DNA of 64,000 bases from Macrostomum hystrix (taxonomy: Eukaryota; Platyhelminthes; Macrostomidae), in assembly GCA_950097015.1 (NCBI GenBank), contig CATNEN010000039.1, forward strand, positions 6,402,501 through 6,466,500. The letters run 5' to 3'. The first letter of the stretch is position 1, and every line of letters starts with the position of its first letter. Shown piece after piece: positions 51,301 through 62,512 of the stretch. Under the pieces are notes generated by a model. It saw nothing but the letters and a program-made list of their open reading frames with translations. It made no database searches and was not told where the DNA came from. The position numbers and the translations under genes are program-made.

Positions 51301-52278
51301 GCATGTACTTTAGACTAAGATTGTATGTGGTTGCTTTCCAATTAAATGACCATAAATGTAGTTATTTATAGAGCATGAAAAATGCTATCAAATGACATAA
51401 TTCATGATAGTTCACTCCTTAAAATAAGATTAAACCACTCACTCAAATTGTAAAACCGAACATCAAATTCTCCGTTTAGTTTGAAGATATATGAAAATCA
51501 TTGTTCAGTTTTAGATGAAAAAAGATGAAAAACATGAAAAACTTTTTTCCTATTTCACAAAATAGCAAAAGCATATACTTTCTAGAAAGTTATAAATGTT
51601 TTCTATTACTTGGCTTTTGATTTATAATCATATCTTAAATAGAAAATCTGTAGCTTAGGTTCGAAGTTAAAAAAATCCATATTCTTGTTTGGTTGATGAT
51701 TACATTACCCTACACAATTTTTTTTGTCTGAACAGTTGTGCCCCCCAAGGGGGGCTTAGTGTGCTAGTTTTTTTACTAAGATGTGAACTTAGGGGCCCCT
51801 ATTAAACTTAAAGTAAGTTTACAAGCATATTTACTTTCATTTCTTATTAGGCCCCCTACCCAGTATAGGAACAAAATTATACAAAACAAACTGTCAGTGT
51901 CAGCTGATTGTTAAGCCCTAGCACAAGAGATTTTACTTTTAGAGCCTAGGCAACAAATGCAATTAGTAGGCCCAGTTCTATGCCTAGCTAGAAACTATTA
52001 TAAAAAAGTCCTAAAAGTCCTAAACTTTATTATACTAAAAGTCCAAGTCGATGTATACTGAATAAAAATGTTATGACTAAAAGTAGCCGAATAAGAGTTT
52101 TGTATTTTCTTCATAGCTGTTACAAAGTAGGTCTAATAATCAAGTTCCTAATAAAATAATGAGCAAGGACATCGATGATAGCTATACATCCGTTGGTCAA
52201 CTTACCACAAAATACCATGGCGGCAGAGGCCCCCATGACACCAAAGAAAGGGGTGTACAGTGGATCATTGATCGGCAT
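48374..52278 (-). CDS. ATP6V0C: V-ATPase 16-kDa proteolipid subunit c
   Basis: Forms the proton-carrying c-ring of the V0 sector in endosome, lysosome and plasma membranes. Two exons, 52206-52278 and 48374-48759, join in phase 1 and give exactly 152 aa, near the usual 155. Exon 1 starts [20 protein letters not shown] and ends at a GTAAGT donor; exon 2 resumes [16 protein letters not shown]. Four transmembrane helices are present; the essential proton-binding Glu is residue 137 in [10 protein letters not shown], and the conserved [18 protein letters not shown] loop is intact. The first Ser-rich N-terminal residues of vertebrates are replaced by MPINDPLY. The 3.4-kb intron holds a SINE, a deleted Merlin-like element and a 654-bp TIR element. 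Confidence 0.96.
49030..49300 (+). mobile_element. tRNA-derived SINE, family A, ATP6V0C intron
   Basis: Diverged copy of the element at 24037: same head (AGTGTGGTTAACATGCTAGC), then GTCTGGGCAGATGTGCAACA and AATCAGCAGAATGGGTAGAA. Confidence 0.65.
50485..50785 (+). mobile_element. Internally deleted Merlin/ISXO2-like transposase fragment
   Basis: N-terminal part ([20 protein letters not shown] ... NECRCANC, the zinc-binding head typical of this family) is joined after a large deletion and a frameshift to the transposase C-terminus ([14 protein letters not shown]-stop), which matches the 28.5-kb copy (FGNFMYWVSHYYPT-stop). A perfect 14-bp hairpin (AATTGCATGTTAC stem) follows the stop. Confidence 0.65.
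51057..51710. mobile_element. Noncoding TIR element with TA target site, ATP6V0C intron
   Basis: Ends begin GGGTAATGTA(A)TCATCAACC on both sides (about 25-bp TIRs, one indel), flanked by TA on each side. The 654-bp interior is AT-rich with no open frame, like a Tc1/mariner- or PIF-mobilised MITE. Confidence 0.7.
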
Positions 52279-52734
52279 TTTAATCTGTTTTACTTCTTAT
52301 CAAATAGACTACAGCAATACAGGCACTTATCGACTTATTTGGTCAGTTGTCTTTATTGGTAGGGCCAACTGCAACTTTGCGCTGTATTATTTATTAGCGA
52401 GAAGAAAACGCGTTTCGCTTACGCATTTAAGCGTTTGAGTTACAATACAAAAAGCCGGAATGTGGAGCCCGCACAGAAGTGCACGAACTCTACTTTTAAA
52501 CCTCATCTTTTACATCCCAGACAGATACCCTTTTTTCTAACGCAGCATTATTTTATGTGTAGCAGATGCCTAAATAGTGTTAAAATGAAATTTAAACACT
52601 TATTCGATTTGACATCAATTTAGTGAATTTAGTGAATTTAGCACCATTAATAGCTATTGACTATTGTATGGCTGTTGTAATATAAGTTAGCTAGAGTTTG
52701 TATAATTAAGTGATCTACTTAAGTAGTCCTTTGC
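52279..52734. other. 5' flank of ATP6V0C
   Basis: Probable promoter side; no recognised motif. Short plus-strand open frames here show no gene features. Confidence 0.35.
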
Positions 52735-54110
52735 CTACACGCGAGGAAGAGGAGGCCCTGGAAACTTTTTACGTGTAGCGGAAGCAAGCCGCCGTGGACG
52801 ATCAGATATCATGAAGACCGTTGTCTGCCGCTAGCTGGGCCCGACGCTTATGATCAACTGGCCTGGTCCACCATCAACGCTCTGACAGGGCGAAAACGGC
52901 GCCCCCACTTGAACTTGCCTTGCCTCCGGACGAGTAACGCAACAAGCTGCGCCAGTTCTTGGCCGCAGACTGACAACGTGCCGCCACCCTCGCTGCCCGA
53001 GAAGATGAGACTGCTACCTTAGACGCCGCTAACGGCGACAGAGAGCTTTTGCGTGTCACTGGTCAGCAAAAGACGATGTTGTACTGCTAGCCCAAATGCA
53101 TCGGGCGGCATTGGGTCTGGATGAGGTGCCCATCAAAGCGCTGCGGCTCCAAAGCGTGGCCACTGCAAGGTCGCCCGAGTGATAAATCATATGCTTTTCG
53201 TTGAAGCGCCACCTAAGGACTGGACCATGGCGCACATTATCGCCATTCCTAAGAAGTCTGGCACCACAAGGCTGAAGGAGCACCGAGGCATCTGCCTGCA
53301 GTCCTGCGCAACGAGCTGTTTAAGCGCGGATGCTGCTATCCCGGTTGCAGCCCGTGCTGGATGCGTCCTCCGGAGTGCTCAGGGGGACACACTGTCGCCG
53401 TTTTTGTTCGTTGTGGTGCTCAACTGCATGGGTGCTTCGCTCTGCCCTGCCGACTAATGACGAATGTTTTCTGATGCGGCGACGCGTGTGACGACGCCAA
53501 CCGGAGAGACTGCTTAACGTCTTTAGCTACGCCGAAGATCTCGCCGTGCTGCCCTAGACTGTTGAGGGCGCCCAGCGACAGATGGCCTGGTGGTCAACAC
53601 GCAAAAGACGTCGGGCTCTGCTTGCTGGGCGACACGCAAAGTAGCAATATTCCGCCGAGGCGCTGACGTCCAGGTGACGGAACTCCTTCGCTGTCATCAG
53701 TTCACCTTACCTCGGCGGTAAGGTATTCCCGGACGTCCGCGACGCCGCTGCGGTCTTGCCTGCATGGGCGGCAGCATTTCGTTCTCTGAGGGTTATCCTT
53801 CAGCGCCAGAGGGCGGCGACGATCCAGGCGGTGGTCGAGACCGTCCTGCTTTACATTGACCCTGATGGAAGTCGATGCAGCACAAGCTGGCCTGTTTGAT
53901 GAGCACGTCACCAACACGGCAATTTATAGCCGCGCCGGCCTGACCTGCATAAGCAACCTGCTGCGCCGTCGGCGACTACAACTGGCAGGCCACCTGATCC
54001 GCGCTTTTATTCGCGATATCAGGATCGTATCAGGAATGCCCGCGGACATCGCCGGGGGCCTTGCCTGTGTGCGGGCCCAAGCCTTGAAACATGCCTTGTG
54101 AAGCCTGACT
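52735..54110 (+). mobile_element. Degenerate non-LTR retrotransposon (reverse transcriptase fragments)
   Basis: GC-rich block in AT-rich DNA with broken plus-strand pieces: an INALTGRKRR linker, RT motifs (PPKDWTMAHIIAIPKKSG, LKEHRGICLQS, RSAQGDTLSPFLFVVVLN) and a C-terminal block (AGLTCISNLLRRRRLQLAGH). Several frameshifts and stops, and missing catalytic segments; it is an inactive fossil. Confidence 0.75.
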
Positions 54111-55780
54111 TTAACTCTGGCGTATATTAATTGTAGTTGTGGTGGCATGGGGTTCGTTTTAATTAAGTGATAGACAGTCCAGCTTCGATCTCTCCCACTA
54201 AATGTGCTTGAAACATGTGCGAATCGATGCATAATAATTAATACTTAACCCAAGTGCCTCACCGGGAGACCACGTCTGTACTATAGCTACAATATAGTTT
54301 TTAAGGCGCAATCTATAGTAAGTCCTTATATAATTGACCAATCTATCAGTTACAGAGTTTTTACAGATGATATTTATACTCCCCTCCCTATATCACCTGT
54401 CAAAAATATAAACGCTAGCGAAGACATATTCCTCCAAAAATGTAGTGTAAAAAATATATTTCACTTGGTCACATCGTCAGGTGGCCCATTAGAAACCTGC
54501 TCCATAGGTGGCCAGTTATTTCTGTATTTCATGTTGTACCCAATTTGATTTGGCTCGTGCGCACTTGCTGTCAAATTTCAAGTCCATAGAAACCTTCCGA
54601 TTATAACAAAAATGGACGCTCAATTCAGGAATATCGACCGGTGATAATTAATACTCTCTAACTGCATTCACCAGGACAAACAGTACTTAATTGTAGAATG
54701 AGAAAAGCGGGACACAAGAATTAGCAGACGAAATTAAACTTACACAGCATTAAAATTTGAACACTTTGATAAAGTGCGAGCTAGTTAACGATTTTAGATT
54801 ATAACAAAGCAAAATGAGGACACGCAATCGAATGATGTGAAAATGGACAGCTTTGCATCTTTTCTTGGTGCTGTACTTTTGTTAACTTTTGTTAACTGCA
54901 TGCATGATCTTCAAAAATCGTAAATGACGATAAATATTTTGACAGAAGTGAAAATCTTTTTCGATTGACCAGCAATGCGCGTCGAATGAAAAATAGAAAC
55001 AAATGTTGATAAAGCAATCAGGTGACTACATATCAGTTCAAAACACATTAGCCAAGCAAATTTCTAAGAAAACGTATATCTACTTGACGAAGAAAAATTA
55101 GAAAATTTAATTTTCTTAATATGAAAACGACAAAACAGTAAGTTTTATAACTAAAAACCCATTGGAATGCAAATAAAAGTTAGGATTTGAACTTTTGCAA
55201 CTCTATGTGTGTACTGAAGTACTTGTAACTTGGTTTAAATAATCTAAAGCAAGCACGACTTAGCAAATGATGTCACTGTATGCACAGCAATCCTCGATGT
55301 GAAATCTAGCGCAGTCAAATTGCTTTGTGTAACAATGAGCATTTTGCAAATTCGAGATTCAAAAGGACATCGGATGGGCCAAACTACAAATAGAAAAAAA
55401 TACCAGATGACAGATTTGGGAAAATGAGGTAAAGCATATCGAGTCGCCATGATAGCTGACAATGAAAGAGCGAGTAAGGCCACGGGTGAGCAAGCAATAA
55501 GCAAATAAGAAGACTTGAAATTTACACTGGAAAACACGTTTCTCCTAAGGAAAATTAAGGCCAAATAACGATTTGCAAGACTTGTTGCCTTATTGCAGAT
55601 TATTGACATTGTTTGTAGGGCTTGAGTTCTAACAGTTTCACTGCTACTGAATGCATTTTATGTAGATAATTTATTTGCGATGATAAGGCACTTATTATAC
55701 TGTATTTTCCTTCTAATTCACGTCTAACAAGGAAAAAATGTGAACTCTGACCTCTTTAATTGTCAATGTTCGGTCTCTTA
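54111..55780. other. Intergenic AT-rich stretch
   Basis: I see no exon, array or TIR structure. The minus-strand open frame at 55244-55609 has no recognisable features. Confidence 0.4.
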
Positions 55781-55784
55781 GTCT

Positions 55785-56350
55785 AGATCGAAGGTCAAGA
55801 TTAGAAACCTGGGTCAAGATTAGAAATCTGGGTCAATGATTAGAAATCTGAGTCAAGATTAGAAATCTGGGTCAAGATTAGAAATCTGAGTCAAGATTAG
55901 AAATCTGGGTCAATGATTAGAAATCTGAGTCAAGATTAGAAATCTGGGTCAAGATTAGAAATCTGGGTCAAGATTAGAAATCTGAGTCAAGATTAGAAAT
56001 CTGAGTCGAGATAAGAAATCTGTGTCAAGATTAGAAATCTGGGTCAAGATTAGAAATCTGGGTCAATATTAGAAATCTGTGTCAAGATTAGAAATCTGGG
56101 TCAAGATTAGAAATCTGGGTCAAGATTAGAAATCTGAGTCAAGATTAGAAATCTGTGTCAAGATTAAAAATCTGGGTCAAGATTAGAAATCTGGGTCAAG
56201 ATTAGAAATCTGAGTCAAGATTAGAAATCTGGGTCAAGATTAGAAATCTGGGTCAAGATTAGAAATCTGAGTCAAGATTAGAAATCTGGGTCAAGATTAG
56301 AAATCTGGGTCAAGATTAGAAATCTGAGTCAAGATTAGAAACCTGGGTCA
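55785..56350. repeat. Minisatellite, 19-bp unit, about 29 copies, 3' UTR of the Tg1-SEA gene
   Basis: Units TCAAGATTAGAAATCTGGG with GAG/GTG variants. It ends 4 nt from the stop codon at 56354. Its core TAGAAATCTGGGT is shared, inverted, with the 7.1-kb array. Confidence 0.94.
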
Positions 56351-56353
56351 AGG

Positions 56354-59300
56354 CTAGGCAAAGTACTCTTCATGCGTGGAGGCCTTGGTGTAGATGACTT
56401 TGCCGCCAGCAGCTCCGTTGGAGCCGTTGACAGGGCCGGGCGCAGCTGGCCCGCCGCTGGTCTTGTAGGAGCCGCCTCTAGCTTTGCGAGCCCTGTAAAC
56501 AAAGAACATGACGATCAGGGCGGCGATTAGCAGGCAGCCGACTCCGCCGGCGATGGCCGCAGCCAGAATGCCTGGGGAGCTGAATAGACTCGCCGCTGAA
56601 AGCTGCTGCGGCTGCTGCTGTTGCTGATCGTCAGTCTGCTGCTTATTGAGCCGCAACTGGTTATCTATTTTGTTATCTGCGATGTAAAATGCAAATTTAA
56701 TTATATAAAGTCAGTTTTTGTTACTTTCAGTAGCATATTATGTTTAAAAAAGCTAAAAATTTGAATAAAATAACTGACAAGTTGGACTCACCGTTTGAAT
56801 TTATGTCTCCAGCTCTTGCGTTACTGCCCTGTAAATAGAAAAAACAGATGTTGCCCTGGTATTGAAAATGTTACCTTTAAACAAAGGCTAGTGCACATTG
56901 GATTGAGCACTTACGTGAGCACCGTTTGGCGAGTTGGAATCTGTTGCGTCACCCGGATTTGGTTTTGTAGTGCCTGAAAGAAATAATGATGGGTTTAAAG
57001 TTAACGATTGGTTAAATCGAACTATACATGCGTACAATGTGACTGGTGTGAGTCTCTGCGGGTACAATGTGACTGGAGTGAGTCTCTGAGGGTACAATGT
57101 GACTGGTGTGAGTCTCTGCGGGTACAATGTGACTGGAGTGAGTCTCTGAGGGTACAATGTGACTGGAGTGAGTCTCTGAGGGTACAATGTGACTGGAGTG
57201 AGTCTCTGAGGGTACAATGTGACTGGAGTGAGTCTCTGAGGGTACAATGTGACTGGAGTGAGTCTCTGCGGGTACAATGTGACTGGAGTGAGTCTCTGAG
57301 GGTACAATGTGACTGGAGTGAGTCTCTGAGGGTACAATGTGACTGGAGTGAGTCTCTGAGGGTACAATGTGACCGGTGTGAGTCCCTGAGGGTACAATGT
57401 GACTGGAGTGAGTCCCTGAGGGTACAATGTGACTGGAGTGAGTCCCTGAGGGTACAATGTGACTGGAGTGAGTCCCTGAGGGTACAATGTGACTGGTGTG
57501 AGTCTCTGAGGGTACAATGTGACTGGAGTGAGTCTCTGAGGGTACAATGTGACTGGTGTGAGTCTATTTGAGACGGTTTGTTGAGGGTTCAGTGGACACA
57601 GTTGTAAGCAGGTGATCACGCATCAGCCCACCTTCGCGCCTGAAGGAATAGTGCCTGGGTGCCACCTCCATGCCAGCGAATTGGCGACTAGCGACTCGAT
57701 TGTCCAGCAGCTGCTTCAGCTCTTGAACGTCCTTCCTCAGGCTCAACGGATGTCCGATGGAAGTCAGGCGGACGTCAGCAATGACGGAACCGGACCTGTT
57801 CGAGTGTGGATTGATGAATATTTTTTACTCAGAATTTTAATTTAGGCGCATTTTCCTAATTACGCTACTAACAGTAGGCTACAGAGAACTCAGGCATAAT
57901 TAAACTGCAGCTCATCCTACTGCGGTCGGAGTAAAATTACAAAAGTTGTAAGGGCTCAAAGCCTTGTGGAAACCGGAGACGGCCCCGCGACTGACGGATG
58001 AGGCAGGCCAGCTTCCCTCCGGTCCGCCTTAGAGAAGCCGAAGCCTCTTACACAAAAATATAATATACGGGCGGCCAAGGCAGCCGCGCAGGAACAGTAA
58101 CGTTGATTGAAAGCATTATTTCTTTTCAATTTAAGCTGCCTTCATATTGTATTTGAGTTATTATGTGCTGCTGAATCTGAATTTGAATAAAGTAGCACCG
58201 TGGATACCATGTAGTACGAAGTACATGGACAGGTTTTATGCGCAAATGACTCGCCTATTCGCATCACTGCACTCTCATTGGGCTACTGGGCTGTTGTTAA
58301 CAAGGGCATTAGGGAATGCGATAGGCGAGGGGAGGTGAACAGATAAGAAGCTGGGAGCGGGGGAAAAGGTGAGAAGAGGGAGAGGGAGAGAAGAGAGAGA
58401 GAGAGGAGACAGAGGAGAGGGAGAGAAAAGAGAGAGGGAGAGAGGAGACAGAGGAGAGGGAGAGAAGAGAGAGACGGAGAGAGGAGGGAGAGAAGAGGGA
58501 GAGAAGAGAGAGAGGGAGAGAGGAGGGAGAGGAGAGGGAGAGAAGAGGGAGAGGGAGAGAGGAGGGAGAGAAGAGGGAGAGAAGAGGGAGAGGGAGAGAG
58601 GAGGGAGAGGAGAGGGAGAGGAGAGGGAGAGAAGAGAGAGAGAGAGGAGACAGAGGAGAGGGAGAGAAAAGAGAGAGGGAGAGAGGAGACAGAGGAGAGG
58701 GAGAGAAGAGAGAGACGGAGAGAGGAGGGAGAGAAGAGGGAGAGAAGAGAGAGAGGGAGAGAGGAGGGAGAGCAGAGGGAGAGAAGAGGGAGAGAGGAGG
58801 GAGAGGAGAGGGAGAGGAGAGGGAGAGAAGAGGGAGAGAAGAGGAAGAGAGGAGAGGGAGAGAAGAGGGAGAGGAGAGGGAGAGAAGAGAGAGAGGAGAG
58901 GGAGAGAAGAGAGAGAGGAGAGGGAGAGAGGAGAGAGAGGGAGAGAGGAGAGAGAGGAGAGGGAGAGAAGAGAGAGAGGGAGAGAGGAGGTAGAGAGAAG
59001 AGAGAGAGAGGGATGAGGGAGTGTGAAAGTGAAAGGGAACAGGTGATGGAGCTGGTAGGGCAGCAGAAAATGAGTTGGGAGAATGGGAGAGAGTTGTAAA
59101 AAAACGGACGACATCCAATCTTGCAGCCAAATTGAATTGCGCCAAATCGCGTGCCGCCATCTCGGGACCGGGCCAGGCGGGCAATGTCGTGAATAAATTA
59201 GCTGGCAGTGCCTCAACTGGCACAACAATAATATTTCTGTTGGACTGTTGCCATCCAGATGCTCAATCCATCAGATTTCCTCTTGTAAGGCCGCTCAGTG

Positions 59301-61116
59301 AGTCCCTCACCCGCTAATCCCTTCGTACCTACTGTACCTCCCGGCCTGGCGCAATCTCCCTAATCCACAACTCCCAGGGTTTAATCCTCCCCCGGCCCCA
59401 GTTCTGGCCATCGACCGTCGGCTGTCCGCCCCCCCTCCGCCTCCGGGAATGCCAGACGGTCTCAAAAGCTTCTTCGATTGCAACCAGCTGCTCCAGGAAG
59501 TCACGCCTCATTCAGCTGGGGGGGGTGCTTCTTTTCTCTCTTGCTTCCCGTTCCCCTTCAGCCTGGCCACGCTGGCCATCCATCAACAAAGCACAGGCTG
59601 GTCTGGACTATTGAGAGGACAGGAGAGCGGCTGCTGCTGCTGCTGCTGCCCCTTCTAGAACAGGATGCGGTGGATTGACAGCTTAAGAAATTCAGGCTCT
59701 GGTTGCACTTTTGGGAAAGAGTAGTGAGAAAAAAATGCGACTCATCTGCTTCATCTAAACCAGTTTGTTGATTAACGGAATCGCGGATCAAGCTAAAGAC
59801 CCAACAGTACCCAGACCTTAGTTAAGATCCGCCTGTTAAGATCGAAATCTGTTCAGTATAGAACTCCTGTGTATTTTGGTTCCTGTAATTTCATTCTCAC
59901 ATTCTCACATCCTCACAGTCTGACACCCTCCAAACACTCATCCTCACAGTCTGACACCCAGGCCTACTCACCGCAGTCTGAGCAGCCGGGCTGTCTGACG
60001 CCCCTGGAACTGGCTAAACAGGCGGTCCAGCTCGCCTTCGATCCTCTGCGCGTAGTCGCGAAAGCTGGCCGAAGACTGCGTGAGCATGGACTCATCCCAG
60101 TTGGCTTCGAAGCCCAGACTGACAGCGAAGACCAGCTGATCGCAGGATAGCGGCCGGTTGGCCGGCACGGCTGTGGCTTCGATGAGGTCGCCAGTTCGCT
60201 CGTTGACGCAGAAGCAGGCGCCGCTGCCGCACTGCTGGCCTCTGTACAGCGCCGACTGGGGGCTCTGACAATTCGGCCGGTAGCGAAGGCCCTGCGAGGT
60301 CTGCACCACCTGGTTGAGCATGCTGGAGCAGCTGCGGCCTTTATGGGATTGAGAATATCAATGGGAATCGGAGCTTTCAATTCCAGATTTAGGGATTAAA
60401 AAAACTTTTGGGAAATACCCAGTTAAAGACCGATGAGGGAAATCCCTAAAAGGGGGGGAGATCCTTAAGTAGAATGTTAAAAAATAAGAATAATAACATA
60501 GCAGTTGATTACACCTGCCCCGATCGGGCCAGACGTGCAGCTGACAGCCGCTGCTATTGCGCTGCGCATTTGAAGGCTGCGTACGGCAGTTCAGTCCATG
60601 GACTGGGGGACGCCACACCCACCGTCCATTAACCTAGCGAATTCTGGCACCCATTTAACAGCTGGGTGAATTCAATAAATGCAGAGTTAAGTGTCTTGCT
60701 AAAGGACACGAACTTTTCCAGTGAAGTAAAGAATCGAACCCCCGACCTTCAAGACGTGAATCCGACGCTCTAACCACATGGCAACAAACCCCATCATTAC
60801 ACATCCTCACAAGTAACGATAATATCTTATGATAAGAAATATGATATTTGAGTCCCAAAAATAAAATACTCAGAATACAATTCGGTGCATTGGGGATAAA
60901 ACATACTCTAACAAACATTGATTTGGTAGGTGATCTAGAAGTATTCAATCGGTAACAGGGTTTGTTCATGAGTTGAGCTATAGGTTCCAAATATGCCGCA
61001 GCAATTCATGTAGGACGCACACTAATGCAATTTAGCAAAACAGCTAAGCAGGGGCTTTTAGGCATTGTTCTCTAACTTACCTGTCTGTACTCACAGGTCT
61101 GTCCACACCTGAGTGC
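56354..61116 (-). CDS. Thyroglobulin-1 / SEA / single-pass membrane protein with short cytoplasmic tail, 5' partial
   Basis: Exons joining in phase: 61081-61116, 60515-60561, 59972-60331, 57632-57795, 56915-56973, 56792-56828 and 56354-56676 (341 aa so far). The third exon encodes a six-cysteine thyroglobulin type-1 domain (CSSMLNQVV ... YRPNCQ ... YRGQQCGSGACFCVNERTG ... PLSC), then the first half of a SEA domain (SFRDYAQRIEGELDRLFSQ). The next exon completes SEA with RSGSVIADVRL, where GSV is the usual autoproteolysis position, and LSLRKDVQELKQLLDNRV. A Ser/Asn/Gly-rich linker, a Q-rich stretch, the membrane helix GILAAAIAGGVGCLLIAALI and a tail VYRARKARGGSY ... EEYFA-stop follow. The Tg1-SEA-TM order recalls EpCAM/TROP2, while the tail resembles syndecan (RMRKK..GSY and EFYA). 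The first two short cysteine-bearing exons are weaker calls; the 5' end is not found. Confidence 0.72.
57025..57570. repeat. Minisatellite, 30-bp unit, 18 copies, Tg1-SEA gene intron
   Basis: Units GTGACTGGAGTGAGTCTCTG plus AGGGTACAAT, very uniform and in strict 30-bp register. Confidence 0.95.
57796..59971. other. Large intron inside the SEA domain
   Basis: 2.2 kb separating the two halves of SEA. It holds the GA-rich tract at 58330-59020 and otherwise unremarkable sequence; the open frame at 59329-59511 (minus) has no support as an exon because direct splicing across it restores SEA exactly. Confidence 0.6.
58330..59020. repeat. GA-rich (purine) low-complexity tract with higher-order repeats
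   Basis: About 690 bp of almost pure purine on the plus strand (GGAGAGAAGAGGGAGAG-type). A block at about 58370-58510 recurs at about 58620-58760, so the tract has a longer internal duplication of about 250 bp. Confidence 0.92.
60568..60790 (-). mobile_element. tRNA-derived SINE, family C, inverted
   Basis: Minus-strand copy of the 39640 element: B box GGGTTCGATTC, AGTTAAGTGTCTTGC, CAGCTGTTAAATGGGT and GGTGTGGCGTCCC, continuing through TCCATGGACTGAACTGCCGT into TTCAAATGCGCA at the edge of the exon at 60561. Confidence 0.75.
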
Positions 61117-61570
61117 CTGAGCAATTTTTGTCTATTCCGACATCTTAACTCTCTGAATTCATTTTCTCTCCGCTCAAATCCAGCAACTGGCGTAGAGAAA
61201 AAATTGTTTACTAAAGTCGTAAAATCTAGCCATGAAATGGGTTGCACCTATTTTTTAATGCAGCGAGTGCTTCAATAAGGCTTGCTTAATATGGCGAGGT
61301 TTGGGGGGGCCAGAAACCACTGGTTGAGTACAGAGCTTGACTATCTTCTGAGCAGAGTTAGACACTGCAAATTTAATTTATTAAAATATGCTGCTATTTT
61401 ACCTAATTTACCAAACAAATTTCCTCGCCATAGAAAAGCCGCAGTACATTTTTGCTAAAAAAGTTTTCCATTTGCCTTATTGTGACAAGTTTCAGGGCAA
61501 CTGAGACTAAACTGGTTAGAATCATGCAGGCAGAGCTTTTGAAATAACTTAACAGGACTCAAATTCAATG
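61117..61570. other. Upstream intronic or intergenic sequence of the Tg1-SEA gene
   Basis: No further exon identified. Confidence 0.35.
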
Positions 61571-61589
61571 GATTTTGGAAACGAAATCA

Positions 61590-62512
61590 AGAAGATTTAG
61601 AGAATGGGATTCTGTAGATCTGAGGAATATGATTCTGTAGATCTGAGGAATAGGATTCTGTAGATCTGAGGAATGGGATTCTGTAGATCTGAGGAATAGG
61701 ATTCTGTAGATCTGAGGAATGGGATTCTGTAGATCTGAGGAATAGGATTCTGTAGATCTGAGGTATGGGATTCTGTAGATCTGAGGTATGGGATTCTGTA
61801 GATCTGAGGAATAGGATTCTGTAGATCTGAGGTATGGGATTCTGTAGATCTGAGGAATAGGATTCTGTAGATCTGAGGAATGGGATTCTGTAGATCTGAG
61901 GAATAGGATTCTGTAGATCTGAGGAATGGGATCCTGTAGATCTGAGGTATGGGATTCTGTAGATCTGAGGTATGGGATTCTGTAGATCTGAGGAATGGGA
62001 TTCTGTAGACCTGAGGAATGGGATTCTGTAGATCTGAGGAATAGGATTCTGTAGATCTGAGGAATAGGATTCTGTAGATCTGAGGAATGGGATTTTGTAG
62101 ATCTGAGGAATAGGATTCTGTAGATCTGAGGAATGGGATTCTGTAGATCTGAGGAATGGGATTCTGAAGACCTGAGGAATGGGATTCTGAAGACCTGAGG
62201 AATGGGATTCTGTAGATCTGAGGAATCGGATTCTGTAGATCTGAGGAATAGGATTCTGTAGATCTGAGGTATGGGATTCTGTAGATCTGAGGTATGGGAT
62301 TCTGTAGATCTGATGAATGGGATTCTGTAGATCTGAGGTATGGGATTCTGTAGATCTGAGGAATAGGATTCTGTAGACCTGAGGTATGGGATTCTGTAGA
62401 TCTGAGGAATGGGATTCTGTAGATCTGAGGTATGGGATTCTGTAGATCTGAGGAATAGGATTCTGTAGATCTGAGGTATGGGATTCTGTAGATCTGAGGT
62501 ATGGGAGTTATG
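61590..62512. repeat. Minisatellite, 23-bp unit, about 40 copies
   Basis: Units GATTCTGTAGATCTGAGGAA with [TA]GG variants; AGATCT sites recur every 23 bp. The long minus-strand frame is an artefact. Confidence 0.95.

Noticed and set aside
58275-59228. 317- and 304-aa Leu/Ser/Pro-rich frames and a 215-aa Arg/Glu frame
   Set aside because: Low-complexity GA/CT tract read in several frames; located in an intron.
59329-59511. Extra exon in the SEA intron
   Set aside because: Joining 59972 to 57795 directly gives an uninterrupted SEA domain in phase, so an exon here would break it.
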